From the NCBI RefSeq assembly GCF_004014715.1, contig NZ_CP034835.1, positions 1,240,001 through 1,304,000 on the forward strand: 64,000 nt of DNA, in the 5' to 3' direction. Made by a program: the position numbers and the translations under genes. Of the stretch, positions 54,570 to 63,920 are shown in pieces. Positions within the stretch are counted from its first letter, which is position 1; every line of letters begins with the position of its first letter. Source of the DNA: Pseudoalteromonas sp. R3 (GTDB lineage: Bacteria; Pseudomonadota; Gammaproteobacteria; Enterobacterales; Alteromonadaceae). Below the pieces are notes generated by a model. That model was not told where the DNA came from. It saw nothing but the letters and a program-made list of their open reading frames with translations, and searched no databases.

Positions 54570-54887
54570 TTTGCGTTCCTTTTACTGCTTATTATTTCCA
54601 GTTATTCCATATTTAAAGCGCAATTATATGAATTGCGACACTTAATAAAGCATACAAATTATACAGATGCAACGCCTAGTATGTTGTTTTTTAAATAAAT
54701 AATAATGCAGCTTATTGCAATAAAAGTTGTGTGGATATAGTGATGCCCCACACCTTTAGAGCTTAAACTCTAAAGCGACAAATTTGTCATCCCCTGTTTT
54801 GTGTGTAAACCGCTACCTTGTTGTTATGGCCGAATTTTGTGGGTTTCTCCCTGAAGTCGGCGGGTTTTCCATTCACAAGGAGCCGAG
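54570..54887. other. Divergent promoter region between the Ca-repeat gene and the CRISPR operon
   Basis: 318 AT-rich bases with no supported ORF. It contains an 8-bp inverted repeat CTTTAGAG / CTCTAAAG around CTTAAA at 54754-54775, about 110 bases before the cas10 start, which could be an operator or a weak terminator. No CRISPR repeats are seen here. Confidence 0.5.
54754..54775. promoter_or_regulatory. Inverted repeat upstream of the CRISPR operon
   Basis: Arms CTTTAGAG and CTCTAAAG separated by six bases. No T run follows, so an operator is more likely than a terminator. Regulator unknown. Confidence 0.4.
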
Positions 54888-56610
54888 ATGACTTATTGCT
54901 ACTTATTTGAAGCCAGGTCGATCCAGCATTATCTGTTTCGCACCGGCAAACTGCGCGACGTGGTCGCCGCCAGTGAGCGGCTTGACCGCTTAATTGATTC
55001 CTCTGAACACAGCGTGCTCTATCAGGTGTTACAAGCTACGCAACTGCGCCACGATTTGCTGACTGAACACCCAGACCCCGACCCTCAGGTACGCTTTTTT
55101 CGCTGTAAAGGCGGTGCGTTTTATGCTTGCAGCGACGACAAGGAAACGCTGCAAACTTTGCGCGACAGTTGGACCTTAACTTTTGCTCAGCTTTATCCGG
55201 GGCTGGAATATTGTGATGCGCTGGCGCAGGGGCAAAGCGTTGCACATGCTAAACAGGCCGCGCTTTATTTATTGGCACAGGCGCGTAATTTTCAGCCTGC
55301 AAGCTTGCCGGTTGCAACAACCCTGTGTGCCCGGGCGCAGCGCACCGGATCGTTGGCAGTAAAGCTGCGCCACGAAGAGCTGGTGGACTTGCCCAGTTGG
55401 TACAACGAGCAGGCATATAATCACTGGGACCTGCGCGATAAAGACGGTGCGTTGCAGGCGCGCTTTAAACCGACCGGGGAGTTACTGGATCCCAAACTGG
55501 TTGACAAAATCGCCTTTCCTCTTGATCTGGAGTCTGAGTTCCCCTTAACCCCTCGCGCGACAGCAGATGACTCAGAGTCTGAGCTGCACATGGACATTGC
55601 ACTGCTGCACATAGATGGCAATGGCATGGGCCAGGTGTTACAGGATCTGGATAAGGCTTTGAGTGGTGCAGGTGATGACGTGTATTGCAGCGCATTCAGG
55701 GATTTTTCTGAGGCTATGGCCACTGCCACACAACAAGCGGCTCAGCAGGCAACGTTGTGGCTCACCAAACGGGTATTGTCAGAGCAAGCAGAAAACAGCG
55801 AACTGACTGAGCTACTGCTGCCAATGCGCCCGCTGGTGCTAGGGGCGACGACGTTACCTTACTGTGCCGTGCTGACCTGGCTCTGGAATACACTGAGCAG
55901 TTTTGTGCGGCTTTTGAGCAAACGTCGCGGATTGCACTTAAACCAACCTATGAGGTTATCAAAGCGGCCAACGCTGAAAGCACATTTGGCGGCAAGCTCA
56001 CAGCCAGTGCCGGGGTCTTAATCCAAAAGGCCAAACATCCTTTCACGCACAGCCATGAAATGACCGAGCAGTTGTGTAAACAGGCCAAGGTACTGACCAA
56101 GCAGGCCAATGGCACAGCGGCACTGGCCTTTGTTCAGGTCTCCAATACGGTCAGTGATGGACTAGATACTTTCAGGGCCCGTCATTTGAGCTGCACAGTG
56201 GTGAGGACGTTCTGCATACCAGCCTGGGTGCTTACCTGTTAAGTGAGTATGGGTCGTATCCGACCTTAAAAGCACTGAACGCTTTGTTTGATTTACTGGC
56301 ACAGGCGTGCACACCTATGACGCTGAGTAAGTGGCGAGAGGTATTAACGTATCTTGGCATGGGCGACCTGGCTGAGGTGCAGCGCGTGATCTATCGCGAC
56401 TTTGCGCTCAATGGCAACAAAGCACAGCAGCAAAAACTGGCGCAGGCTTTTGCGCAGCTCAGCGCGCGGGACAAAGAGCCACAGGAAAGCTGGCACTGGC
56501 AGGGCGAAAACGGCTGGGTTACGCCACTTAGCGACTTGATGGTGCTCGAAAAGCTCAATCGCCTGAGCGTGAAAAGTATTCAGGCAAAGCAACAACCGGA
56601 GGTGTCGTGA
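54888..56610 (+). pseudogene. cas10: Cas10, type III CRISPR large subunit without HD domain, two frameshifts
   Basis: Starts MTYCYLFEARSIQHYLFRTG, a Cas10 palm beginning with no N-terminal HD nuclease. The first frame reads to LLPMRPLVL at 55841; one G added to GGGG (55842-55845) then gives GGDDVTLLCRADLALEY, the cyclase motif, and TASAGVLIQKAKHPFTHSHE, the characteristic Cas10 strand. A second lost base near 56170-56177 (an added G or T) restores the D4-like helical tail to the stop at 56610. The corrected protein is 574 residues. Cas10 makes cyclic oligoadenylates on target RNA binding; absence of HD implies no target DNA cleavage by this subunit. Both lesions look like missing bases. Confidence 0.9.
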
Positions 56611-57218
56611 TGACTTATGAACTGACCTTTACCTTACACAGTGACTGGCATATTGGCAGCGGTGAAGAGGGCGGCAGCTATGCCGATGCGCTGGTGGCCA
56701 AATCAGCACAAGGGTTGCCCTATATTCCGGGTAAAAGCATTAAAGGGTTGCTGCGTCATGCTTTTGAGACGGCTGCGCAGCATAACTGGTTTGGTGAACA
56801 TGGCGAAGACGTTGCGACTTACCTGTTCGGGCATGAAGGCAAACAGGCCGAGTGCAGTCAGGGCGTGATCCAGCTCAGCAGTGCCGAACTTAGTAGGGCG
56901 GAGCAACAATTTTTGACTTTTCACAAGTCTCATCAGAAATACCTTTATCGGGTGCTTCAAAGTACTGCAGTCAACGAGCGTGGTGTTGCCAGAAACACCA
57001 GCTTAAGAGCCACGCAAGTTGTGGTCCCCGTTACTTTGGTGTGTGAGCTCACTTTTAATCATGAGCACCCCAACTGGGCGCGATTACAGACACTGCTCAC
57101 TGAAGCTGAGCTGGTGCAGTGTATTGACGATGCGTTATTGCTGATCACTGAGCTTGGAGGTAAGCGTCAGCGTGGGTTTGGTCAGGTAACAGTGACCCTG
57201 AATAAGGAGGCGGCATGA
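56610..57218 (+). CDS. Cas7-type RAMP backbone protein (Csm3-like)
   Basis: 202 residues from the ATG at 56610, overlapping the cas10 stop (TGATG), with GGAGG seven bases upstream. Typical RAMP: HIGSGEEGGSYADALVAK, where the Asp (residue 26) aligns with the catalytic Asp of Csm3/Cmr4, then GLPYIPGKSIKGLLRHAFE, the C-terminal loop GGKRQRGFGQV being the glycine-rich RNA-binding motif. It should form part of the repeated backbone over the crRNA and cut target RNA at 6-base steps. Subtype assignment is from the neighbours. Confidence 0.88.
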   Translation: MTYELTFTLHSDWHIGSGEEGGSYADALVAKSAQGLPYIPGKSIKGLLRHAFETAAQHNWFGEHGEDVATYLFGHEGKQAECSQGVIQLSSAELSRAEQQFLTFHKSHQKYLYRVLQSTAVNERGVARNTSLRATQVVVPVTLVCELTFNHEHPNWARLQTLLTEAELVQCIDDALLLITELGGKRQRGFGQVTVTLNKEAA

Positions 57219-58840
57219 CCATTCAATATTTTGTGCTCACCACACTCGACCCCATTGTGGTCAGTGAAAGCAATGCAACCGTGAATAACCAGATGAGCCT
57301 GGACTTTATTCCCGGTAGTGCACTGCTGGGTGCGCTGGCGGGACGGCTGTATCGCGAACTGAGTGGCGAACAAAGCTGGGCGTTATTTCACAGTGGTACC
57401 TGGCGTTTTGGTCCGTGTTATCCGCTCCAGGATAACCGACTGGCGTTGCCTGTGCCATTGTCCTGGCATCATCAAAAGCATGCGCCGGTTGTGGAACCAC
57501 AAACATCGCAGTTTGCAGAGCACATCACCAACCATGCTCACACAGGTTTTGTGCGCGAGGCGAATACCCAGTATGTGCAAATGAGTGCCGACTACGTAAC
57601 TGCAGATGCGCAGCGGATCAGGGTAAGTCGCGGACAAAACACCAAGACGGCGCTTGAGTCTGAAACGGGTAAAGTAGCCCCAGGTCAGCTGTTTACTTAC
57701 GGGCACATCGACCCCGGACAGCAGTTTGTGGGGTTTGTTGCCATGGATCCGCAAGACACTGAATTACAACAGCGCGTGACGAATGCCCTCAACGGTGAAT
57801 ACCGAATTGGCCGGGCACGCTCAAATGAATATGGCCGGGTGCGCATACAGACTATTGAGTATGCGTTGCCAGAAGCAAGCGATGCGCCAGACAGGCTGAC
57901 GCTCTGGTGTTTAAGTGATTGCGCTTTTGTAGACGCGCAGGGGATGCACCATGTGATGCCCTGTGGAGAAGATATTCATCCTCAGCTTAAAGGTGCCAGC
58001 CTGGATACGCGCCATAGTTTTATTCGTGCCCATACCCTGAGCCGCTTCAATCAAAAGCGCGGCGGCTTTGACAGTGAGCAGCGGGTGATCACCCGTGGCA
58101 GTGTGCTGAGTTTTCGTTTATCCAGCGCAGTGCCCCGGCAGGTATTGCATGAGATCAGCCAAAACGGAATAGGGACAGACAAGCAATTTGGCCAGGGCTG
58201 GGTGATGGTCAATCCAGCGTGGGCAACACAGAGTAATCCGTGTCGCGAAGCGGTGTTCTGCTGTGATGACATCCCGACCTCCGGCGCGCAGTCACTTAGC
58301 GATGAAGCCATCAGCAACTTGTCAACGCCATTAATCGACTGGCTGCGCGCGCAAGGTACCCGAGAGCAACAATTGCGTGAGCGAGCCATGTGGGTTCGTG
58401 ATCAGGTCACGACCTTGCTGACTTACTATCGTCAGGCACGCAGCTACAATCATGTGTTACCCAGCTACCAGGCTGGCCCGTCGCAGAATCAGTGGCGGCG
58501 TATTGCGGATTTGCTTAATCATGCCTCCGATGACTGGTTTGAGCGGGCGTTTGGTCGTGACGGCGTTGCCGACAAAGACAGCGGCCACATCTGCAAAGCC
58601 AGCAACGATGAATACGGCTGGGGCATTCGCTGGCAGGGCGTGGATGGTTTTACTCATTTTGCTGAAGCCAGCAAGTCGTTGTTTTGTAACGCTGATGGTT
58701 CAGCCATAGAGCTGGTACTGGCTCGCCAGCTGCTGGAGCAGATCTGCCGCTACGAATTGGCTACGCCCGGCGGGTTAAAGGACATGCAGGCACTGCTGGA
58801 CAAGCAAAAGGCACAGAGTAACGAGGAGGTCACACAATGA
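57215..58840 (+). CDS. csx10: Csx10-like RAMP, Cas5-type subunit of type III-D
   Basis: 541 residues overlapping the previous stop by four bases. N-terminal RAMP fold with PGSALLGALAGRLYRELSG, then WRFGPCYPLQDNRLALPVPLSWH, and IGRARSNEYGRVRI as the Gly-rich loop, which together recall Csx10, the type III-D counterpart of Cas5 that caps the 5' handle of the crRNA. A second Gly-rich segment GTDKQFGQGWV follows around 330. The C-terminal 170 residues are helical. Identification rests on motif pattern, not alignment. Confidence 0.75.
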   Translation: MTIQYFVLTTLDPIVVSESNATVNNQMSLDFIPGSALLGALAGRLYRELSGEQSWALFHSGTWRFGPCYPLQDNRLALPVPLSWHHQKHAPVVEPQTSQFAEHITNHAHTGFVREANTQYVQMSADYVTADAQRIRVSRGQNTKTALESETGKVAPGQLFTYGHIDPGQQFVGFVAMDPQDTELQQRVTNALNGEYRIGRARSNEYGRVRIQTIEYALPEASDAPDRLTLWCLSDCAFVDAQGMHHVMPCGEDIHPQLKGASLDTRHSFIRAHTLSRFNQKRGGFDSEQRVITRGSVLSFRLSSAVPRQVLHEISQNGIGTDKQFGQGWVMVNPAWATQSNPCREAVFCCDDIPTSGAQSLSDEAISNLSTPLIDWLRAQGTREQQLRERAMWVRDQVTTLLTYYRQARSYNHVLPSYQAGPSQNQWRRIADLLNHASDDWFERAFGRDGVADKDSGHICKASNDEYGWGIRWQGVDGFTHFAEASKSLFCNADGSAIELVLARQLLEQICRYELATPGGLKDMQALLDKQKAQSNEEVTQ

Positions 58841-60294
58841 AGCACTATTTATTAGCCAGATTACTGGTCAGTAATGTCGCGCCGATGGCCATAAGCTCAG
58901 GCGGACGTGAGCATAATTTTGATACGCAGCTGGCACGCGATGCCAATGGCTTACCTTATTTGCCCGCAACCAGTGTTACAGGGGTATGGCGCTCGTTAGT
59001 TTTGCGCGAACTGGGTAAAGCACAGTGCGATGCCATTTTTGGCAGTTCAGAACTGCGCTCGTCACTGACTGTCAGTCATGGTGTGGTGGTGGATAAACAG
59101 CATCAGCCAGTGCGGGCCTGTCAGAGCCAGCAGCAGCTGGAGCAGGATGATTACCTGGCCAGCTTGTTGCTGGCCAGGCCTCACCATCGCGAGCGAGTTG
59201 CCATCAACGACCGGGGAGTAGCCAAACATAACGCTAAGTTCGATCAGCTATTGTTGCCCGCCGGAGTCCGCTTTGTTCTGACGGTTAAGTATGAGTTTGA
59301 CTCGGCGCACCTCGCGCAGAACGAAGCAAAGCGTTATTTTGCTCAGGTGCTATCTGTCTGGCAACAAAGGCAATTTGCACTGGGTGGCTCGACTCGCAAC
59401 GGTTTGGGGCAAATGGCGTTGCTGGGGCTGGACGTTAAGCACGTACCGCTGCAAAAAACCCCCGAACATGACCCGCGCACGGCACTGCGTGCGTTTTATC
59501 AGCCAGACTGCAACCTCGCTGCACAAACAAAGCCGTTTTCAGAAGTACAAGATTGGCTGCCAGACGGCAAGTTACCCGCAGCCACCAGGGCGCTGTGCGA
59601 AATGACGGTAAAAGGGCTGGATTACTGGCGCTTTGGAGCCGGGGTGAGTCGACTTAAATCACCGGCTGAGGGGAGCGCAGCTCGTAGCCCGGATATTTTG
59701 TGTTACAGCGAGCCAAGGGTGACATGGGACGAATCGGGGCCACAACTTAAAGGTCAGCACGTGGTGCTGTGCGGCAGTGCCATTAAAGGCATACTGGCGC
59801 ACCGGGTGGCATTTCATTATTGCCGCCTGAACAAGCTATACGCCGAAGCCCGAGCACAGGACAGCCATGAAGACTGGCAAAAACGCGTTGCCGGCGTGGA
59901 TGAGTTGTTTGGCCACCTGGATGAGCAAGAACACGACAACTCATTTGCCGGCTGTCTGATGGTGGATGACTGCGAAGTGGTGTACCAGGCGAAAGATATT
60001 CAGGTGCGCAGCCACACCAGCCTGGACCGTTTTACCGGCGGGGTTCGCAAGGGCGCACTGTATACCGAAGAGCTGCTGTATCAGCCGACTTTGACCATAC
60101 GAGTCTGGCTGGCTAATGAGGCCAGATTTAAGCAACTGGACACAACCACCAAACAAGCCCTCAAAGCCACCCTCAATGATCTTGAGCAGGGCTTACTGCC
60201 GCTCGGGGCTGGCAGCGGAAGAGGCACCAGCCTGCTGCAACCTGGCGCACAAAGCCGGGAAGATTCACAGATGTTAAAGGAGATAGCGCTATGA
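58837..60294 (+). CDS. Double-RAMP protein (fused Cas7-like domains)
   Basis: 485 residues overlapping the previous gene (ATGA). Domain 1 (about 1-215): SSGGREHNFDTQLARDANGLPYLPATSVTGVWRS has a possible catalytic Asp, and ALGGSTRNGLGQM is its Gly-rich loop. Domain 2 (about 250-485): VLCGSAIKGILAHRVAFHY, HTSLDRFTGGVRKGALYTEE and LPLGAGSGRGTS. Two full RAMP modules in one chain provide two backbone positions at once, as in type III-D and III-E relatives. Confidence 0.85.
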   Translation: MKHYLLARLLVSNVAPMAISSGGREHNFDTQLARDANGLPYLPATSVTGVWRSLVLRELGKAQCDAIFGSSELRSSLTVSHGVVVDKQHQPVRACQSQQQLEQDDYLASLLLARPHHRERVAINDRGVAKHNAKFDQLLLPAGVRFVLTVKYEFDSAHLAQNEAKRYFAQVLSVWQQRQFALGGSTRNGLGQMALLGLDVKHVPLQKTPEHDPRTALRAFYQPDCNLAAQTKPFSEVQDWLPDGKLPAATRALCEMTVKGLDYWRFGAGVSRLKSPAEGSAARSPDILCYSEPRVTWDESGPQLKGQHVVLCGSAIKGILAHRVAFHYCRLNKLYAEARAQDSHEDWQKRVAGVDELFGHLDEQEHDNSFAGCLMVDDCEVVYQAKDIQVRSHTSLDRFTGGVRKGALYTEELLYQPTLTIRVWLANEARFKQLDTTTKQALKATLNDLEQGLLPLGAGSGRGTSLLQPGAQSREDSQMLKEIAL

Positions 60295-60827
60295 GCATAG
60301 CCGTGTATAACACCTTACGAGCGCAGCAGGGCAGCGCAAAGCGCCTTGGCAGTCAGCTCCCTGAGCTTACAGCAGCACGCCTGATAGTTGAGTCTCAGCT
60401 GGTTGATGCACAGCAGCTACAGGAGTCTGTGCAGTCGATAGAAGCAAACGCAGGCTGGGCAATGTGGCGCGATGCTCTGGTGCTGTGCACCACCCTGGAC
60501 AGCGCGCGTCAGGATGTGATCGAAGGTCAGTGGTGTAACGAGCAAGTGTCGCTAAGCGCCCGGCTGGTGGCACCACAGCAGTATCGGCTGGTGCGCATGC
60601 ACAGCGAGACAGACACAGGCGCAGATCAGGTATATCGCGATCAGCGTGTATTGTTGCGCGACGGCCTTGACGAACAGCATGCCATTTACCGGCTGTGGTA
60701 CCAAAAACAAAACACCCCCTTGCTGAGTGAAACCGCAGAGCCCACAGAGCAGTGGGCCTGGCGCCCGGTGGCACAGCAATTTATGGGCTGGCACACAAGC
60801 CAGGCCTTACAGAAGGAGAACAGCTAA
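60291..60827 (+). CDS. Csx19-like (TIGR03984-type) CRISPR protein
   Basis: 178 residues overlapping its neighbours (ATGA at the start, TAATG at the end) with AAAGGAG upstream. No RAMP loop is visible. It has a helical start and a beta-rich second half (SARLVAPQQYRLVRMHSETD, YRDQRVLLRDGLDEQHAIYRLWYQ). Position and character fit the Csx19 proteins of type III-D loci, whose role is unclear. The assignment is tentative; a small-subunit role is an alternative. Confidence 0.5.
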   Translation: MSIAVYNTLRAQQGSAKRLGSQLPELTAARLIVESQLVDAQQLQESVQSIEANAGWAMWRDALVLCTTLDSARQDVIEGQWCNEQVSLSARLVAPQQYRLVRMHSETDTGADQVYRDQRVLLRDGLDEQHAIYRLWYQKQNTPLLSETAEPTEQWAWRPVAQQFMGWHTSQALQKENS

Positions 60828-63057
60828 TGGCCCAGGTACATGCCCCTTATCACTTTGTGCCCCTGTCTAAGTGGGTGTATATGCCCGACTGGGCACATCT
60901 GGTGAGCCACGACGTGCCGTTTGAGAACGGCCTGAGCGGCACCATTGATTATACGCTGGTGAACCAAACGCCCCTGTGCGTTGGTCAGGAACACGTAAAA
61001 CAAGACAACGCCCCGACCGGGGTAAAATGGGCCAGAGATCCTCAGAACAACCCGATCATCCCCGGCAGCAGTATTAAAGGGATGCTGCGCAGCGTGCTGG
61101 AAATCGCCAGCTTTGGAAAGTTTGGACAGGTGGATAATAGCCACCTGTCCTATCGCGATGTGTCTAGCCACAGCGAATATTTGGACACGGTCAGCAAAAA
61201 AAGCAAAGTCGAAGCAGCCTGGTTGCGGTTTGATACCGACAGGCAAAAGTGGCAATTACACCTGTGCCAGTTTGCTAAGGTCAGACACGGACTTATTCAA
61301 TCCCAGTTGGGGGTGGCGCTGAAGAACGAAGAACCAGCAACCGTTAAATATGGCAAGTTTCCACTGACAAAGGAGGTTTTTGTTACGCCCTATAAGAAAA
61401 CCATTAAGGGCAAAGACTTTTACTGGGCGGACGATCTGAAAGAAGGTAAATACAAGGCGCATATGGTGTTTTGTAATCATCGGGTTTTTGATGCAACCAG
61501 AGCGGACCCGATAGATTATGATTTTAGTTATTGTTTTTACGGAGAGCATAGGCCGGTATCCGTAGCTGATAGCATTTTGGAAGAGCTGGTTCAGAAGTGT
61601 TTTAAAAGCCACGATGAAAAGCAGGTGAACTATTTGCAAAAGCATGCCCATGCAGAGTTTGGGATGCCGGTGTTTGCTTTGCTCGATAAACAAGGGAAAA
61701 CACTGAAATCACTGGGGTTGGCCAGAATGCCCCGGTTAATGTATCAGCACGATTTTCATAGTTTGGCCCAAAACTGGCAGAAAGATGCCTTGAGCGAGCA
61801 TGTATTTGACCTGGCAGAATGCATGTTTGGCACACTCAGAGACAAAGGACTCAGTCTGAAAAGCCGGATCAGCTTTTCGGATGCAAGGCTAGCTAATAAA
61901 ACCAAGAGCGAAATGTCACCTGTGGTGACCCTGGGTGGCCCAAAGCCGAGCTTTTTAGCAACTTATGTTGAACAAAAGAAGGCAGTAATGAGTACATAGA
62001 TTACAACGCTAAGTACGCGCGCTTATCTGGCTGGAAGCGCTATGTGGCCCAGCCTGGGTTCAGCTCTAACTACACCGGGCCAAAGTCAGCAGATGAAGAG
62101 GAAAACACTGAGGTACAAAGTCAGCTCGAATTTGTAGCGGTAGGCACACAATTTCGGGGCCGGATTGTGTTTCATAACCTGCTCCCTGAGGAGTTGGGGG
62201 CGCTGTTGTGGACCATTAAGTTTGGCAAGCAAGCGGATGTATACCATCAGTTAGGACATGGTCGGAGCTTGGGAGCGGGCCTTGTTAAAATACAAGATCT
62301 GACCCTGAATAATGCTTATGCGGAGCAAAGCGCATCGCCCGAGGCACTAATAGATGGGTTTGAACAGCATATGAATGCACGACATCCACAGCAAGACACG
62401 CAAAGCTGGACGCACAGCCCGCAGATACAGCACCTGCTGGCGATGGCAAACCCGACACTGCATACTCAGCGGAACCTGCGTTATATCCCTTATGAACAAA
62501 AAGCGAAAGACAGTCAGTACAGACAGATCCAGAACAGTAAGGCGTCACTACCTGGGTTGACAGTGAATGACGAACTGTTAGGGCGGATGGAGTCGACTCA
62601 GGTCAGTGACACCGGCTCGGCGAGTTTTGCCAAAGGCCGACTCTGTGAGCTGGTCGATAAAAAGACCCAAGCCAGTACTTGGTTTAAAGATAAGCTCTTA
62701 AAGTCAAAGCGTTATGAAAGGGAGCGTGATGAAGCACTTGAAAGTCAGCGAGAGGCCGACAGAATCACCCAGTTGCAGTCTTCAAGCGGAGATCAGCGAG
62801 GGTTAGATGATGTACTGGCGCTGAGAGAAACACTCAAAACGGTGGAGAGACATGTACGACCTAGCTTAAATAGCAAGATTTTTGAGCTGCTGGGCCAAGT
62901 TGTTGAGGGCGAGATGTCATTGATTGCCGCGCAGGAACTGATAGCGATCGCCAGTGACGAAGATGTCTCTGATTACCTGAATGTAGGGAAAAAAAAGCAA
63001 CGGGACTATCAAAGAAGACTCAAAGCGGCGCAGCAATTTGTGGAGCAAAGTACATGA
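60827..63057 (+). pseudogene. Large TIGR03986-like RAMP protein with one frameshift
   Basis: Starts at the ATG at 60827 (AAGGAG at eight bases). RAMP motifs: NPIIPGSSIKGMLRSVLEI, then LSYRDVSS, and GHGRSLGAGLVKI as the Gly-rich loop. As written the frame stops at 61999; one G added in the run at 61979-61982 joins it to GSNEYIDYNAKYARLSGWKR and the rest, giving 743 residues. The final 150 residues are a charged helical extension (KDKLLKSKRYERERDEALES, LNVGKKKQRDYQRRL) not typical of RAMPs. As I recall, TIGR03986 members occur in type III-D loci. Probably intact in the real genome. Confidence 0.8.
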
Positions 63058-63920
63058 ATGCCTCTCTGAACGCGGTAGCCGGGCACTTTACCATTTTACC
63101 TCTGCGCCTGACGTTTAGGCTGGGGGCTGATTGCGAATTGCCGGTATTTAAAGGCAGTATGTGGCACGGCTGGCTGGGCCAGGCATTAAAAAGCCATGAT
63201 GAGCATGCCTTTTTTGTGCTCTTTGGTGAACATGCCGAAGGCCAGCCCAAACCTTACTCGGTGGTGGTTGAAGATGATCAGCGCAGTCACTGGCGTAAAG
63301 GCGAGCTTATCCACTTTACCCTGTATTTGTTCGCAGAGGTATGCCAGCTGGCAGAGCGAATAGTTGATGCCTTACAGGCGGGCTGCCGCCTCGGGCTGGG
63401 CAAGGCCCGTACTCAGGTACAACTACTGAGTGTGGCCAGCCAAACACCCAGCGGGCTTAAACCGGGCATTCAGCCATCCGTCCTCGGCAGCTGGCTCACG
63501 CCAATAGATAGCGGGTTTTCTCAGGAAGTGGCACTGGAATTTGTGACCCCGTTAAGGCTCAAAGTGGCACAACAACAGCTGCGCAAGTCGCCACCGCTGG
63601 CCATTTTGTGCCAGCAAATAAAACGGCGGCTGACCTTGCTGACCCGCTTCTGGTTATGTGACGACAACACTTTGCTGCAAGGGTTACACCAGTCACTCCC
63701 GGTGCTGGGTCAGCATGAACACAGCGATTTTATGTATTTTGAAAACTGGCAGCGTTTTTCAAACAAACAACAGGCGCAGATCCCATTCGGCGGCATGAAA
63801 GGCCAATCCAGCTACTGCGGCGAAATAGCCGACGCCATCCCCTGGCTGCAACTGGGCGAGCTCATCGGCATCGGCGGCAAAACCACCTTCGGCCTCGGCC
63901 GCTATCGGTTAATCGCCTGA
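63054..63920 (+). CDS. cas6: Cas6-type crRNA-processing endoribonuclease
   Basis: 288 residues overlapping the previous stop. Two RAMP-like halves: an N-terminal part with FKGSMWHGWLGQALKS and a C-terminal part that matches the Cas6 C-terminal domain: MYFENWQRFSNKQQAQIPFG, GGMKGQSSYCGEIADAIPWL and the Gly-rich loop GIGGKTTFGLGRYRL. Cas6 cuts the repeat in pre-crRNA. A catalytic His is not obvious, but candidates lie in the N-terminal half. Last gene of the operon, directly before a probable leader. Confidence 0.85.
   Translation: MNASLNAVAGHFTILPLRLTFRLGADCELPVFKGSMWHGWLGQALKSHDEHAFFVLFGEHAEGQPKPYSVVVEDDQRSHWRKGELIHFTLYLFAEVCQLAERIVDALQAGCRLGLGKARTQVQLLSVASQTPSGLKPGIQPSVLGSWLTPIDSGFSQEVALEFVTPLRLKVAQQQLRKSPPLAILCQQIKRRLTLLTRFWLCDDNTLLQGLHQSLPVLGQHEHSDFMYFENWQRFSNKQQAQIPFGGMKGQSSYCGEIADAIPWLQLGELIGIGGKTTFGLGRYRLIA

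Noticed and set aside
54600..54887. CRISPR array upstream of cas10
   Set aside because: No direct repeats with spacers are visible in this region.
56060..56242. 60-codon ORF within the cas10 region as a separate small gene
   Set aside because: It is the middle piece of the frameshifted cas10; flanking sequence joins cleanly when the missing bases are restored.
62044..63057. Separate 337-residue CRISPR protein starting at a GTG
   Set aside because: Upstream residues in the same frame continue the preceding RAMP protein, so it is the second half of one frameshifted gene.
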